Shown: in pieces, positions 1 through 12,386 of the stretch
Layout: the number at the start of each line of letters is the position of its first letter
How positions within the stretch are numbered: position 1 is the first letter of the stretch
Origin: Leifsonia shinshuensis
GTDB taxonomy: Bacteria > Actinomycetota > Actinomycetes > Actinomycetales > Microbacteriaceae
DNA: 64,000 bases
Direction of reading: 5' to 3'
Assembly (NCBI RefSeq): GCF_031456835.1
Contig: NZ_JAVDVK010000001.1
Span: 992,001 to 1,056,000, forward strand
Notes under the pieces: generated by a model
The model's database searches: none
Told to the model about the DNA's origin: nothing
The model's input: only the letters and a program-made list of their open reading frames with translations
Program-made: the position numbers and the translations under genes

Positions 1-17
1 CGTCCCCTGTGGGGACT

Positions 18-83
18 GACTGCGGTCGTTCGTCACGTCTGCGCCTGCGCGCCGCGCAGCAGACGTGACGGGCGGCCGCAGTC
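18..83. repeat. Family A palindrome, copy 1
   Basis: Outer arms GACTGCGG (18-25) and CCGCAGTC (76-83) enclose inner arms CGTCACGTCTGC (31-42) and GCAGACGTGACG (59-70), separated by a symmetric 5/5-nt internal loop (26-30 and 71-75). A further inner stem TGCGC/GCGCA (46-50, 54-58) closes the tip. The same architecture recurs at 20057-20126. It starts 16 nt past the stop codon of the unknown gene at 100-537. Seen directly in the sequence; function unknown. Confidence 0.85.
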
Positions 84-99
84 GCGTATCCGGGGTTGG

Positions 100-537
100 T
101 CAGTCGGCGCTGAGGGAGCGCAGGCGGTCTCGCAGGAGCGCGAGCCGCGCGCAGGGCGCGCCGGTCAGCGGTCCGCGGCTGCGGATGGTGCGGCGGTCGT
201 GGCCGGCCGAGGCGATGCGCCGGTCGAACGCGTGCGTCAGCAGGTGCAGGTAGAACGCACAGAGCCGGGCCGCCTCGTCCCGGAGCTCGGCCTCCCTGCC
301 GTCGAGCTCGAGGTCGTCCGCCCAGCGCTGCAGATCGGCGAACGCGACGCGCAGCCGTAGGGCGAGCCGCGCATCCGCCGCCGTCGTCACGTCGATGTCG
401 TCGCATCGGGCGAGGAGCACGTCGGCCCTCTCGGCGGCTGTGACGGCCTCCTCCAGCAGCGCCAGCAGGCTCAGCCGGCCGACCTCGTGGCCGAGGGCGC
501 GCGGCGTGTCCGCCCGGTCGTCCCGTGCTCCGCGCAT
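100..537 (-). CDS. Hypothetical protein, 145 aa
   Basis: I do not recognise this family. The protein is soluble, Arg/Ala/Leu-rich and predicted mostly helical, with no signal peptide or membrane segment; the C-terminal third (DRRIASAGHDRRTIRSRG) is strongly basic. It is probably real because a consensus ribosome binding site AGGAGG lies 6 nt before the ATG and a -10-like TACACT (561-566) lies further upstream. It sits downstream of rbpA, separated by a terminator and a family B palindrome, so it appears to be transcribed on its own. No functional claim is made. Confidence 0.6.
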   Translation of the reverse strand: MRGARDDRADTPRALGHEVGRLSLLALLEEAVTAAERADVLLARCDDIDVTTAADARLALRLRVAFADLQRWADDLELDGREAELRDEAARLCAFYLHLLTHAFDRRIASAGHDRRTIRSRGPLTGAPCARLALLRDRLRSLSAD

Positions 538-560
538 CCCCCACCTCCTGCTTGACTCGC

Positions 561-566
561 AGTGTA
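561..566 (-). promoter_or_regulatory. Probable -10 element of the gene at 100-537
   Basis: TACACT on the minus strand, 24 nt before the ATG at 537. It leaves room for a short 5' UTR carrying the AGGAGG ribosome binding site. No convincing -35 is visible. Confidence 0.4.
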
Positions 567-584
567 GCCGCCCCCGCGCTCGGA

Positions 585-639
585 GATTTGTGCCAAATCG
601 TGGTTATGGCGGCGCGATAACCACGATTTGGCACAAATC
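585..639. repeat. Family B palindrome, copy 1
   Basis: A perfect 23-bp inverted repeat (585-607 against 617-639) with a 9-nt loop (608-616). Each arm begins with GATTTGTGCCAAATC, itself an inverted repeat (GATTTG/CAAATC), so an arm can fold alone or pair with the other arm. A second copy is at 28321-28375. It lies 70 nt past the rbpA stop, beyond rbpA's own terminator hairpin. Confidence 0.9.
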
Positions 640-665
640 GTGCAGACGGGGGCGGGGGCAACGAC

Positions 666-697
666 GAAGGCCGCCCACCTCGCGGTGGACGGCCTTC
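666..697 (-). terminator. Intrinsic terminator of rbpA
   Basis: GAAGGCCG pairs with CGGCCTTC and CCACC with GGTGG around a TCGC loop; there is one internal mismatch. It lies 12 nt past the rbpA stop. There is no T-tract, as is usual in high-GC actinobacteria. Confidence 0.7.
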
Positions 698-709
698 CGG
701 CGCGAACGC

Positions 710-1075
710 TCAGTTGCTGGTGGGGCGACCCCGTCGGGCGCGCAGCTGGTTGAGGGCGTCTTCGAGCAGCTGCTCGGCCTCCTCCTCGCTGCGGCGCTCC
801 TTCACGTACGCGAGGTGCGTCTTGTACGGCTCGGTCTTCGCCACCGACGGCGGGTTCTCCTTGTCGCGCCCGGCCGGCAGACCGGTCGACGGCGAGTCGA
901 TGACGTCGGGGATCTCCTCTTCGGGCAGGTTCGCCGCGAAGTACCGGACGGTCTCGTTGCCGAGCGCATCCCAGTAGGACACGGCGATGCGGTCCGCGTG
1001 GAAACCGCGGTCCTGCTCGCCCATGGGACCCGCGCCGACGCGCGAGCCGCGGATTGCACTGCCTCCGGAAGCCAT
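710..1075 (-). CDS. rbpA: RNA polymerase-binding protein RbpA
   Basis: RbpA is an actinobacterial transcription factor that binds RNA polymerase and group 1/2 sigma factors and stabilises the open promoter complex. The 121-aa product has the family's usual length, the central core (from about residue 29, RIAVSYWDALGNETVRYFA) and the acidic helical C-terminal sigma-interacting region ending in basic residues. It follows secG by 26 nt and so may be cotranscribed with the glycolytic genes, but it has its own terminator. The presence of RbpA itself supports assignment to Actinobacteria. Confidence 0.95.
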   Translation of the reverse strand: MASGGSAIRGSRVGAGPMGEQDRGFHADRIAVSYWDALGNETVRYFAANLPEEEIPDVIDSPSTGLPAGRDKENPPSVAKTEPYKTHLAYVKERRSEEEAEQLLEDALNQLRARRGRPTSN

Positions 1076-1101
1076 GCTGTTCTCCTTCTACAGTGACGCG
1101 C

Positions 1102-1347
1102 TTACGCGCTGAACTTGGTGATCAGGCCCAGCACGACGATGCAGGTGATCCAGATGAGCCCGAGGATGACGGTGATCCTGTTGAGGTTGCGCTCGGCGAC
1201 GCCGGACGCACCGAGGTTGGACGTGACGCCGCCGCCGAACATGTCGGACAGACCGCCACCGCGACCCTTGTGCAGGAGGATGAGCAGCGTCAGCAGCAGG
1301 CTGGTGATGCCCAGCAGCACCTGCAGGACGACCTGGAGAATGAGCAC
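1102..1347 (-). CDS. secG: Preprotein translocase subunit SecG
   Basis: SecG is a small membrane subunit of the SecYEG channel. The 81-aa product has two hydrophobic helices (about residues 1-25 and 58-77) joined by the conserved loop HKGRGGGLSDMFGGG. The start is taken as GTG at 1347: it is preceded by GAAAGG at suitable spacing and gives the normal SecG length, whereas a longer in-frame reading would run back through tpiA. It lies 71 nt downstream of tpiA, the usual actinobacterial gap-pgk-tpiA-secG order, and has a possible promoter of its own at 1399-1404. A short CCGGGC/GCCCGG hairpin (1369-1383) lies in its predicted leader. Confidence 0.92.
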   Translation of the reverse strand: MLILQVVLQVLLGITSLLLTLLILLHKGRGGGLSDMFGGGVTSNLGASGVAERNLNRITVILGLIWITCIVVLGLITKFSA

Positions 1348-1398
1348 GGGGAACCTTTCGGGAAGCGACCGGGCCGGGCCCGGGGAAAGCCAACGTTC

Positions 1399-1404
1399 AG
1401 TATA
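1399..1404 (-). promoter_or_regulatory. Probable -10 element of secG
   Basis: TATACT on the minus strand in the tpiA-secG gap, about 50 nt before the secG GTG. It is one of the best -10 matches in the window and suggests secG (and perhaps rbpA) can be transcribed independently of the glycolytic operon. No clear -35 is seen. Confidence 0.45.
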
Positions 1405-1418
1405 ACCTGCGGCGCCAA

Positions 1419-2222
1419 TCAGAGACCGACGTGCTTCTGATACCGGACGATGGCCGCGAACTCGTTCACGTCGAGGCTGGCGCCGCCCACGAGTGCGCCG
1501 TCGACGTTCGGCTCGCGCATGAAGCCCGCGATGTTGCCGGACTTCACGGATCCGCCGTACAGGATGCGCGTCTTGGCCGCGACGTCGTGGCCGAGCACCT
1601 CGGCGATCACGCCGCGCAGCGCCGCGGCGACCTGCTCCGCCTGCTCGGGCGTGGCGGCCTGGCCGGAGCCGATGGCCCAGACCGGCTCGTACGCCACGAC
1701 GATGTCGGCCGCGGAGTCCACCCGGGCGAGCGCGGCACGGAGCTGGGCCACGGGGACGGCGCTCGCGCCGTGCACCTCGAGGTCCTCCGCCGTCTCGCCC
1801 ACGCAGATGATCGGCGCGATGTTGTGCTTCACTGCCGCCGCCACCTTGCCGGCCACCTGCTCGTCGGTCTCGCCGTGCAGCGTGCGCCGCTCGGAGTGGC
1901 CGATGATCACGTAGCGCGTCTCGAGCGCCTCGAGGAAGGCGGCCGAGATCTCGCCGGTGTACGCGCCGGACTCGTGCTCCGAGACGTCCTGCCCGCCGAA
2001 GGCGAGCGGCAGCTTGTCCGCAGAGATCAGCGTCTGCACGCTGCGCAGGTCGGTGAACGGCGGGAAGACCGCCACCTCCACCGCGGAGAAGTCGTGGTTC
2101 GCGTCCTTCAGCGTCCACGCCAGCTTCTGCACGAAGGCGATCGCCTGGAGGTGGTCCAGGTTCATCTTCCAGTTGCCGGCGATGAGCGGGACGCGCCGCA
2201 CCGTGGGGCTCACTGCTGCCAT
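1419..2222 (-). CDS. tpiA: Triosephosphate isomerase
   Basis: Interconverts dihydroxyacetone phosphate and glyceraldehyde 3-phosphate in glycolysis and gluconeogenesis. The 267-aa TIM-barrel enzyme has Lys19 in GNWKMN, the electrophile His109 in IIGHSERR and the catalytic base Glu179 in AYEPVWAIG, plus the C-terminal phosphate-binding GALVGGASL. The start overlaps the end of pgk by 13 nt, consistent with translational coupling in the gap-pgk-tpiA operon. Confidence 0.97.
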   Translation of the reverse strand: MAAVSPTVRRVPLIAGNWKMNLDHLQAIAFVQKLAWTLKDANHDFSAVEVAVFPPFTDLRSVQTLISADKLPLAFGGQDVSEHESGAYTGEISAAFLEALETRYVIIGHSERRTLHGETDEQVAGKVAAAVKHNIAPIICVGETAEDLEVHGASAVPVAQLRAALARVDSAADIVVAYEPVWAIGSGQAATPEQAEQVAAALRGVIAEVLGHDVAAKTRILYGGSVKSGNIAGFMREPNVDGALVGGASLDVNEFAAIVRYQKHVGL

Positions 2223-3427
2223 CCGAGGACCTCCAGTCCGGGGAGTCGCTTGCCCTCGAGGAACTCGAGGCTCGCGCCTCCGCCCGTCGAGATGTGACCG
2301 AACTGGTCGTCGCGGAAGCCGAGCGCACGCACGGCCGCGGCCGAGTCGCCGCCGCCGACGACGCTCAGGCCGTCGACCTCGGTGAGCGCCTGGGCGACCG
2401 CCTTGGTACCCGCTGCGAACGGCGCGAGCTCGAACACGCCCATCGGGCCGTTCCAGAACACCGTCTTGGCACCGCGCACGTACTCGGAGAACAGCTCCGC
2501 CGTCTCCGGGCCGATGTCGAGCCCGAGGCCCTTCTCGCCCCAGTCGGTGTCCTCGATCGCGTCGACCGGGCGCACCACGTGCTCCGCGTCGGCGCCGAAC
2601 TTCGAGGCCACGACGACGTCGCGCGGGAGCGCCAGCTCGACGCCGAGCTCCTCGGCCTTCGCCAGGTAGCCCTTCACGGTGTCGATCTGGTCGGCTTCGA
2701 GGAGGCTGGAGCCGACCTTGAGGCCCTTGGCCGCGAGGAAGGTGAACAGCATCCCGCCGCCGATGAGCAGCGAGTTCACCTTCGGCAGCAGGTGGCCGAT
2801 GACGCCGAGCTTGTCGGAGACCTTCGAGCCGCCGAGCACGACCGCGTACGGACGCTCCGGGTTCTCGGTCAGCCGGTCGAGCACCTCGAGCTCGGCCTGG
2901 ATCAGCGTCCCGGCGGCGCTCGGCAGCAGCTGGGCGAGCTCGTAGACGCTCGCCTGCTTGCGGTGCACGACACCGAAACCGTCCGAGACGAAGGCGTCGC
3001 CGAAAGCGGCCAGCTTCTCGGCGAAGGCACGGCGCTCGCCCTCGTCCTTCGCGGTCTCCCCCGGGTTGAACCGGAGGTTCTCGAGCAGGGCGACGTCGCC
3101 GTCCTTCAGCCCGTCGACGGCCGTCTGCGCGCCGCCGCCGACCGTGTCCTGGGCGAAGGTCACCGGCTGACCCAGCAGCTCGGAGAGCCGCTGGGCCACC
3201 GGCGCCAGGCTGTACTTCGCGTCGGGCGCGCCATCGGGGCGGCCCAGGTGGGAGATGACGATCACCTTCGCGCCCTGGTTGATCAGGGCGTTGAGGGTGG
3301 GAATCGACGCTCGCACACGGCCATCGTCCGTGATCTTCGTGCCCTCGAGAGGCACGTTCAGATCACAGCGGACGATGACGCGCTTGCCGGCGAGCGAACC
3401 GAGTGCGTCGAGTGTGCGGAGCGTCAC
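2210..3427 (-). CDS. pgk: Phosphoglycerate kinase
   Basis: Catalyses the ATP-generating step from 1,3-bisphosphoglycerate to 3-phosphoglycerate. The 405-aa length is normal. The signature RCDLNVPL is near residue 21 and the C-terminal nucleotide-binding GGGDSAAAV is present, followed by HISTGGGASLEFLEG. It starts with GTG 15 nt after gap and ends inside the tpiA start, forming a compact glycolytic operon. Confidence 0.97.
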   Translation of the reverse strand: MTLRTLDALGSLAGKRVIVRCDLNVPLEGTKITDDGRVRASIPTLNALINQGAKVIVISHLGRPDGAPDAKYSLAPVAQRLSELLGQPVTFAQDTVGGGAQTAVDGLKDGDVALLENLRFNPGETAKDEGERRAFAEKLAAFGDAFVSDGFGVVHRKQASVYELAQLLPSAAGTLIQAELEVLDRLTENPERPYAVVLGGSKVSDKLGVIGHLLPKVNSLLIGGGMLFTFLAAKGLKVGSSLLEADQIDTVKGYLAKAEELGVELALPRDVVVASKFGADAEHVVRPVDAIEDTDWGEKGLGLDIGPETAELFSEYVRGAKTVFWNGPMGVFELAPFAAGTKAVAQALTEVDGLSVVGGGDSAAAVRALGFRDDQFGHISTGGGASLEFLEGKRLPGLEVLGWQQ

Positions 3428-3442
3428 GTCGGTTCCCTGTGC

Positions 3443-4459
<1,017 letters not shown>

Positions 4460-4512
4460 TTACTCGATGGGCGCCGCACGGCGCACTGTGGTGGGTGGTT
4501 GTTGCGGACGAC

Positions 4513-4543
4513 GGCGTCCCGGGAGGCATCCTCCCGGGACGCC
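4513..4543 (-). terminator. Intrinsic terminator of sodA
   Basis: A perfect 13-bp stem GGCGTCCCGGGAG / CTCCCGGGACGCC with a 5-nt loop, 7 nt past the sodA stop. No T-tract. It separates sodA transcription from the gap operon. Confidence 0.8.
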
Positions 4544-4550
4544 GGCCTGA

Positions 4551-5177
4551 TTACGACAGTAGCAGCAGACCCGCGGTCTTCTCGCGCGCCCGGAGGAAGC
4601 GGTCGTTGACGTCGGACCAGTTGGTGATGTTCCAGAACGCCTTGACGTAGTCGGCCTTCACGTTGACGTAGTCGAGGTAGAAGGCGTGCTCCCACATGTC
4701 GAGCATGAGCAGCGGGACGGTGGCCGCGGCGAGGTTGCCCTGGTGGTCGTACAGCTGCTCGATGATGAGCTTCTGGCCCAGCGAGTCCCAGGCGAGGATC
4801 GACCATCCGGAGCCCTGGATGCCGAGCGCCGACGCCGTGAAGTGGGCGCGGAACTTGTCGAACGAGCCGAAGAACTCGTCGATCGCGGCCGCCAGCTCGC
4901 CGACCGGCTTGTCGCCGCCGTCCGGGGAGAGGTTGTTCCAGAACACGGTGTGGTTGACGTGGCCGGCGAGGTTGAACGCCAGGTCCTTCTCGAGCTTGTT
5001 GACGTAGGTCAGGTCGTCGGCGTCGCGGGCCTCCGCGAGCTTCGCCAGCGCGGTGTTGGCGCCGTCCACGTAGGTCTTGTGGTGCTTGTCGTGGTGCAGC
5101 TCCATGATCCGGCCGCTGATGTTCGGCTCGAGGGCCGAGTAGTCGTACGGAAGGTCCGGCAGCGTGTAGTCAGCCAT
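4551..5177 (-). CDS. sodA: Superoxide dismutase, Mn/Fe family (probably Mn)
   Basis: Dismutates superoxide to oxygen and hydrogen peroxide. The 208-aa protein has the four metal ligands His28 (ELHHDKHH), His76 ([10 protein letters not shown]), Asp160 and His164 ([11 protein letters not shown]). Gln146 in YDHQGNL matches the outer-sphere Gln of Mn-type enzymes, which suggests Mn; metal choice is inference. The ATG is preceded by GGAG. It is monocistronic, with a strong terminator and a 15-bp palindrome just upstream that could be an operator. Confidence 0.96.
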   Translation of the reverse strand: MADYTLPDLPYDYSALEPNISGRIMELHHDKHHKTYVDGANTALAKLAEARDADDLTYVNKLEKDLAFNLAGHVNHTVFWNNLSPDGGDKPVGELAAAIDEFFGSFDKFRAHFTASALGIQGSGWSILAWDSLGQKLIIEQLYDHQGNLAAATVPLLMLDMWEHAFYLDYVNVKADYVKAFWNITNWSDVNDRFLRAREKTAGLLLLS

Positions 5178-5207
5178 TACTCATCTCCACTGTTGTTGTG
5201 ATTCGAG

Positions 5208-5222
5208 CGACTCGTCGAGTCG
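5208..5222. promoter_or_regulatory. Palindromic operator candidate upstream of sodA
   Basis: CGACTCG-T-CGAGTCG, a perfect 7-bp inverted repeat around one base, 30 nt before the sodA ATG, where a repressor would overlap promoter or leader. The regulator is unknown and the site could equally be a leader hairpin. Confidence 0.35.
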
Positions 5223-5281
5223 TTTACAGCAACCCGAGCGGCCCGCGGATGCTTCCTGCGGCCCCAAGTCCCCTCCCGAAG

Positions 5282-6262
5282 TTACACCTCGTCGAGATCG
5301 GCCGGGAGGCTCGCTTCGGTGCCGGGGATGCCCAGGTCGCTCGCCCGCTTGTCGGCCATGGCCAGCAGGCGGCGGATGCGGCCGGCGACCGCATCCTTGG
5401 TCATCGGCGGGTCGGCGTGGTGGCCGAGCTCGTCGAGGCTGGCGTCGCGATGTGCGAGGCGCAGCTCGCCCGCGTAGCGCAGGTGCTCGGGCACCTCCGG
5501 GCCGAGGATCTCGAGCGCGCGCTCGACGCGGGCGCAGGCGGCGACGGCGGCCTGCGCGGACCGGCGCAGGTTGGCATCGTCGAAGTTCACGAGCCGGTTC
5601 GCGTTGGCGCGGACCTCGCGGCGCTGCCGCAGCTCCTCCCAGTTCGCGACCGTCTGCGCGGCGCCCATGGCGACGAGCATCGCGCTGATGGCCTCGCCGT
5701 CGCGGATGACCACGCGGTGCACGCCGCGCACCTCGCGGGCCTTCGCGGCGATGCCGAGGCGGCCGGCGGCGCCGACGAGCGCCATCGCGGCCTCGTTGCC
5801 CGGGCAGGTCACCTCGAGCGCGGCGGAGCGGCCGGGATCGGTCAGCGAGCCGTTCGCGAGGAACGCGCCGCGCCAGACGGCGGCGAGCTCGTCGCGGGAG
5901 CCCGTGGTCAGGCGGTTCGGGAGGCCGCGGATCGGCCGGCGGCGCGCATCCAGCAGGCCCGTCTGGCGGGCGAGCGTCTCGCCGCCGTCGAGCACGCGCA
6001 CCAGGTACTGGCTGGTGCGGCGCACCCCGGACGCGGAGATCACGGACACCTCGCTGCGGACCCCGTAGAGCTCCGCGAGGTCTTTGCGCACCCGGCGGGC
6101 GAGTTCGGGCGTGTCCAGCTCGCTCTCCACCGCGATGCGCCCGCCGATCAGGTGCAGTCCGCCCGAGAACCGGAGGATGGTGGCCAGTTCTGCAGCGCGG
6201 ACCGTGGTCTTGCTGACCTCGACCTTCGTGAGCTCGTCCTTGACGTCGGAGGTGAGAGCCAA
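5282..6262 (-). CDS. whiA: DNA-binding protein WhiA
   Basis: WhiA is a bacterial DNA-binding protein with a LAGLIDADG-like N-terminal domain fused to a C-terminal helix-turn-helix; in streptomycetes it controls sporulation and cell division. The 326-aa length is normal, and the C-terminal part ([16 protein letters not shown], then the helix-turn-helix around [18 protein letters not shown]) is clear. The start is a TTG preceded by AAGGA. It follows rapZ after only 55 nt; yvcK, which in many actinobacteria lies between rapZ and whiA, is absent here. Confidence 0.95.
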   Translation of the reverse strand: MALTSDVKDELTKVEVSKTTVRAAELATILRFSGGLHLIGGRIAVESELDTPELARRVRKDLAELYGVRSEVSVISASGVRRTSQYLVRVLDGGETLARQTGLLDARRRPIRGLPNRLTTGSRDELAAVWRGAFLANGSLTDPGRSAALEVTCPGNEAAMALVGAAGRLGIAAKAREVRGVHRVVIRDGEAISAMLVAMGAAQTVANWEELRQRREVRANANRLVNFDDANLRRSAQAAVAACARVERALEILGPEVPEHLRYAGELRLAHRDASLDELGHHADPPMTKDAVAGRIRRLLAMADKRASDLGIPGTEASLPADLDEV

Positions 6263-6317
6263 TCGGATTCCTTACTGTCTCAAGGCGGGGGTGGTGCCGT
6301 GGATGGATGGGCCGGGA

Positions 6318-7211
6318 TCATTCACGGCCGAGGTCTCGGTGTTTGGTGTTCACCGCGAGACCGGGGAAACTGCGCAACCGTGCCGCGAGCTCTTCCGCAA
6401 TCGCGACGGACCGGTGTTTTCCGCCAGTGCAGCCTATCGCGATCATCGCGTGCCGTTTGTTCTCACGCTGGTAGCCCGCCATGATCGGGCGCAGCGCCGA
6501 GACGTAGCCGGAGATGAACTCCTCGGCCCCGTCGCGGGTGAGGACGTAGTCGCGGACGACCTCCTCGAGGCCGGTGTGCGGCCGCAGTTCGGCGTTCCAG
6601 AACGGGTTCGGGAGGAACCGGGCGTCGGCGACGAGGTCCGCGTCGGCGGGCAGACCGTACTTGAACCCGAAGCTCATCACGGTCACCTGCACGCCGGCAG
6701 CGTCCTCCGCGGCGAAGGTGTCCGTGATGTTCGTCGCCAGCTGGTGGATGTTGAGGTCGGAGGTGTCGACGATGATGTCGCTCGCCTCGCGGATCTCGCG
6801 GAGCCGCGTCCGCTCGGCCGAGATGCCGTCGAGGATCGTGCCGTCACCCTGCAGCGGATGCGGGCGGCGCACCTGCTCGAAGCGGCGCACCAGCACGGCG
6901 TCGGACGCCTCGAGGAACAGGACGCGCACCTTGGTGCCCTCGCGCAGGCTCTGGATCATCTCGCGCAGGTCGACGAAGAAGTTGCGGCCGCGCACGTCGA
7001 CCACCGCCGCGATGCGCGGAAGCCCCGACTCCGCACGGTTGGCGAGTTCGATCAGCGGGCGCAGCATCTGTGGCGGGAGGTTGTCGACGACGTACCAGTC
7101 GAGGTCCTCCAGGGCGTTCGCGACGGTCGAGCGCCCGGCGCCCGACATCCCGGTGACGATGAGCACTTCCTGCTGCTCGGCGCTTGCGACTGTGTCGCCG
7201 TCGGTGGCCAT
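6318..7211 (-). CDS. rapZ: RNase adapter protein RapZ / nucleotide-binding YvcJ family
   Basis: P-loop protein of the RapZ/YvcJ family. In E. coli RapZ delivers the sRNA GlmZ to RNase E; in Gram-positives the homologue binds and hydrolyses GTP, and its role in actinobacteria is poorly defined. The 297-aa protein has the P-loop TGMSGAGRSTV (Arg where many homologues have Lys), the VVDNLPP motif and the C-terminal GCTGGKHRSVAIAEEL. A strong GGAGGAG ribosome binding site precedes the ATG. It sits 37 nt after uvrC; a TAGGCT at 7246-7251 overlapping the uvrC stop could give it its own promoter. Confidence 0.95.
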   Translation of the reverse strand: MATDGDTVASAEQQEVLIVTGMSGAGRSTVANALEDLDWYVVDNLPPQMLRPLIELANRAESGLPRIAAVVDVRGRNFFVDLREMIQSLREGTKVRVLFLEASDAVLVRRFEQVRRPHPLQGDGTILDGISAERTRLREIREASDIIVDTSDLNIHQLATNITDTFAAEDAAGVQVTVMSFGFKYGLPADADLVADARFLPNPFWNAELRPHTGLEEVVRDYVLTRDGAEEFISGYVSALRPIMAGYQRENKRHAMIAIGCTGGKHRSVAIAEELAARLRSFPGLAVNTKHRDLGRE

Positions 7212-7245
7212 CGACCGGTCTCCTCCGCTGCTCCTGTGTGCACCC

Positions 7246-7251
7246 AGCCTA
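7246..7251 (-). promoter_or_regulatory. Possible internal -10 element for rapZ
   Basis: TAGGCT on the minus strand overlapping the uvrC stop codon, 34 nt before the rapZ ATG. The same hexamer precedes several other genes in the window. It would give a short leader containing the GGAGGAG ribosome binding site. Confidence 0.35.
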
Positions 7252-9288
7252 GCGACTGACGCCGGCCTCCCGCCCGCCTTCCGGCTGCGCCTCCGCCGCC
7301 TGGTCGTCGCTGCGCGCCGTATCCGTCAGCCGCTCGTAGACGGCCGCGGCGAGCCGTGGGCCCACGCCGCGCACCTCCGCGATCTGCTCGGGCGTCGCCT
7401 TCCGGAGCTGGGCGACCGAGCCGAAGTGCTTCAGCAGCTCCTTCACCCGCGACGGGCCGAGCCCGGGGATCTCCCCCAGCACCGTCCCGATGTCGCGCTT
7501 GCGGCGCGCCCGCTGGTAGGTGATCGCGAAGCGGTGCGCCTCGTCGCGGAGGCGCTGGATGAGGAACAGGGCGTCGCTGTTGCGCGGCAGGATGACCGGG
7601 AAGTCGGAGTCGGGCAGCCAGATCTCCTCCAGCCGCTTCGCGATGCCGGCCAGCTGGATGCCCGTCACGCCCGACTCGTCGAGCGCGCGCTTGGCCGCCG
7701 CGACCTGCGGCTGGCCACCGTCGACGATCAGCAGGTTCGGCGGATACGAGAACTTGCGGCGACGGCGCTCGGCGGCATCCACCACCTCGTCGGCACCGGC
7801 CGCGCCCTCGGCGTCGAGCGCGGTCTCCTCGTCGAGCGCGTCGGCAGCCGGGTCCGCAGGTGCCGGCGTCTCCTTGAGGTAGGCCAGACGGCGCGAGATC
7901 ACCTGGTAGATCGACTCGGTGTCGTCGGTCGACTCGGGGATGCTGAAACGCCGGTACTGGTCCTTCCGCGGCAGCCCGTCCTCGAACACCACCATCGAGG
8001 CGACGATGTTCGTGCCGCTGAGATGGGAGACGTCGTAGCACTCCATCCGGAGCGGGGCGTCGGCCATGCCGAGGGCGTCCTGGATGTCGTTGAGCGCTTG
8101 CGAGCGGGCGACGAAGTCGGAGCTGCGCCGGGTCTTGTAGAGCACGAGCGCGTTCTTCGCGTTCATCTCGACCGTCTGCGCGAGGGCCGCCTTCTCGCCG
8201 CGCTGCGCGGTGCGCAGCTCGACGCGGCCGGTCAGCCGGCCGCGGGGCGCCGACGGATCGGGCGTCTCGCGGCGGCGCTGGGTGAGCCACTGCTCCAGCT
8301 CGGCCGTGTCCTCCGGCAGCTCCGGGACGAGGATCTCGCGCGGCGGCGCGTCCGGCCCGTCGTAGGCGTTCTGCACGACCGTCTCGACCAGCTCGCCCAG
8401 GCCGACGTCGAGCTCCTTGTCGACCACCCAGCTGCGGACACCGCGCACGCGGCCGCCGCGGACGATGAACTGGGTGACCGCCGCGGCCAGCTCGTCGTGG
8501 GCGATGCCGAACACGTCCGCGTCCACGCTCTCGGTGAGCACGACCGCGCTCTTGCCGAGCACGCCCTCCAGCGCCTGGATGGCGTCACGGTGCCGGGCGG
8601 CGGCCTCGTAATCCATCGTGCTGGCGGCCTGCTTCATCTTGTCCGTCAGGTCGCGCAGGTATCCGCTGTCGTTGCCCGCCATGAAGGAGGCGAAGTCGAT
8701 GGCGAGGGACTTGTGGTCCTCCGGCGTGATGCGGCCGACGCACGGCGCGGCGCACTTGCCGATGTCGCCGAGCAGGCACGGCCGGCCCGTCAGCTCGGCG
8801 CGGCGGTACACGCCGTCCGAGCAGCTGCGCATCGGGAACGCCTTGAGCATCAGGTCGACCGTCTCGCGGATGGCCCAGACCTTCGTGTACGGCCCGAAGT
8901 AGCGCGCATCCTTGATGTTGCGGTTGCGGGTGATCATCACGCGCGGGACACGGTCGCCGAGGGTGACGGCGAGGTACGGGTACGTCTTGTCGTCGCGGAA
9001 CTTGACGTTGAAGGGCGGGTTGAACTCCTTGATCCACGTGTACTCGAGCTGGAGCGCCTCGTACTCGGTGCCGACGACCGTCCACTCGACGCTGGACGCC
9101 GTGGTGACCATGCGGCGCGTGCGCTCGTGGAGGCTGCGGAGCGGCTGGAAGTAGTTGCTCAGCCGCGCGCGCAGGTTCTTCGCCTTGCCCACGTAGAGCA
9201 CGCGCCGGTTCTTGTCGCGGAACCGGTACACCCCCGGCTGGGTCGGGATCTCGCCGGCCTTCGGCCGGTAGCTGACGGTGTCGGCCAC
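7249..9288 (-). CDS. uvrC: Excinuclease ABC subunit C
   Basis: Makes the dual incisions in nucleotide excision repair. The 679-aa product has an N-terminal GIY-YIG nuclease domain (about residues 15-95, [21 protein letters not shown]), the Cys-rich region ([15 protein letters not shown]), a UVR motif (about residue 215), the RNase H-like endonuclease domain with VDGGQPQV, and C-terminal helix-hairpin-helix repeats ([16 protein letters not shown]). It starts with GTG 4 nt after the uvrA stop, so uvrA-uvrC are cotranscribed and presumably share the SOS control seen upstream of uvrA. Confidence 0.97.
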   Translation of the reverse strand: MADTVSYRPKAGEIPTQPGVYRFRDKNRRVLYVGKAKNLRARLSNYFQPLRSLHERTRRMVTTASSVEWTVVGTEYEALQLEYTWIKEFNPPFNVKFRDDKTYPYLAVTLGDRVPRVMITRNRNIKDARYFGPYTKVWAIRETVDLMLKAFPMRSCSDGVYRRAELTGRPCLLGDIGKCAAPCVGRITPEDHKSLAIDFASFMAGNDSGYLRDLTDKMKQAASTMDYEAAARHRDAIQALEGVLGKSAVVLTESVDADVFGIAHDELAAAVTQFIVRGGRVRGVRSWVVDKELDVGLGELVETVVQNAYDGPDAPPREILVPELPEDTAELEQWLTQRRRETPDPSAPRGRLTGRVELRTAQRGEKAALAQTVEMNAKNALVLYKTRRSSDFVARSQALNDIQDALGMADAPLRMECYDVSHLSGTNIVASMVVFEDGLPRKDQYRRFSIPESTDDTESIYQVISRRLAYLKETPAPADPAADALDEETALDAEGAAGADEVVDAAERRRRKFSYPPNLLIVDGGQPQVAAAKRALDESGVTGIQLAGIAKRLEEIWLPDSDFPVILPRNSDALFLIQRLRDEAHRFAITYQRARRKRDIGTVLGEIPGLGPSRVKELLKHFGSVAQLRKATPEQIAEVRGVGPRLAAAVYERLTDTARSDDQAAEAQPEGGREAGVSR

Positions 9289-9292
9289 GGTG

Positions 9293-12163
<2,871 letters not shown>

Positions 12164-12309
12164 TCTGCTAATCGATCCCACCTCGCCCCTGGTGCGGTCG
12201 TCCCCGACTCGTTCGCTGTTCACTCGCCCGCTGCTCACTCGCTCTATTCTCCGCCATCCATGCTGGGATTCCGGGGGCTGTTCGCCCACCGCGCACCACG
12301 CCCGAGCCG

Positions 12310-12325
12310 TCGAACGTCTGTTCGA
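12310..12325. promoter_or_regulatory. LexA (SOS) box upstream of uvrA
   Basis: TCGAAC-GTCT-GTTCGA matches the actinobacterial SOS box TCGAAC-N4-GTTCGA perfectly. It touches the -10-like TAGAAT at 12325-12330, so bound LexA would block transcription initiation. It lies about 150 nt before the uvrA GTG. It is the only such perfect box I found in the window; no equivalent lies upstream of uvrB. Confidence 0.85.
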
Positions 12326-12330
12326 TTCTA
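12325..12330 (-). promoter_or_regulatory. -10 element of uvrA
   Basis: TAGAAT on the minus strand, immediately upstream of and sharing one base with the LexA box. It predicts a transcription start near 12318 and a 5' leader of roughly 155 nt. Confidence 0.55.
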
Positions 12331-12386
12331 TCCTGCCCGGGATGCGGCTCTCCCGCACGCCGGAGTCTAAGCGCGACCTCCGACAT

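Noticed and set aside
12164..12358. A 65-residue longer UvrA starting at 12358
   Set aside because: It would place the LexA box and -10 inside the coding region and adds an Arg/Ser-rich stretch not seen in UvrA proteins.
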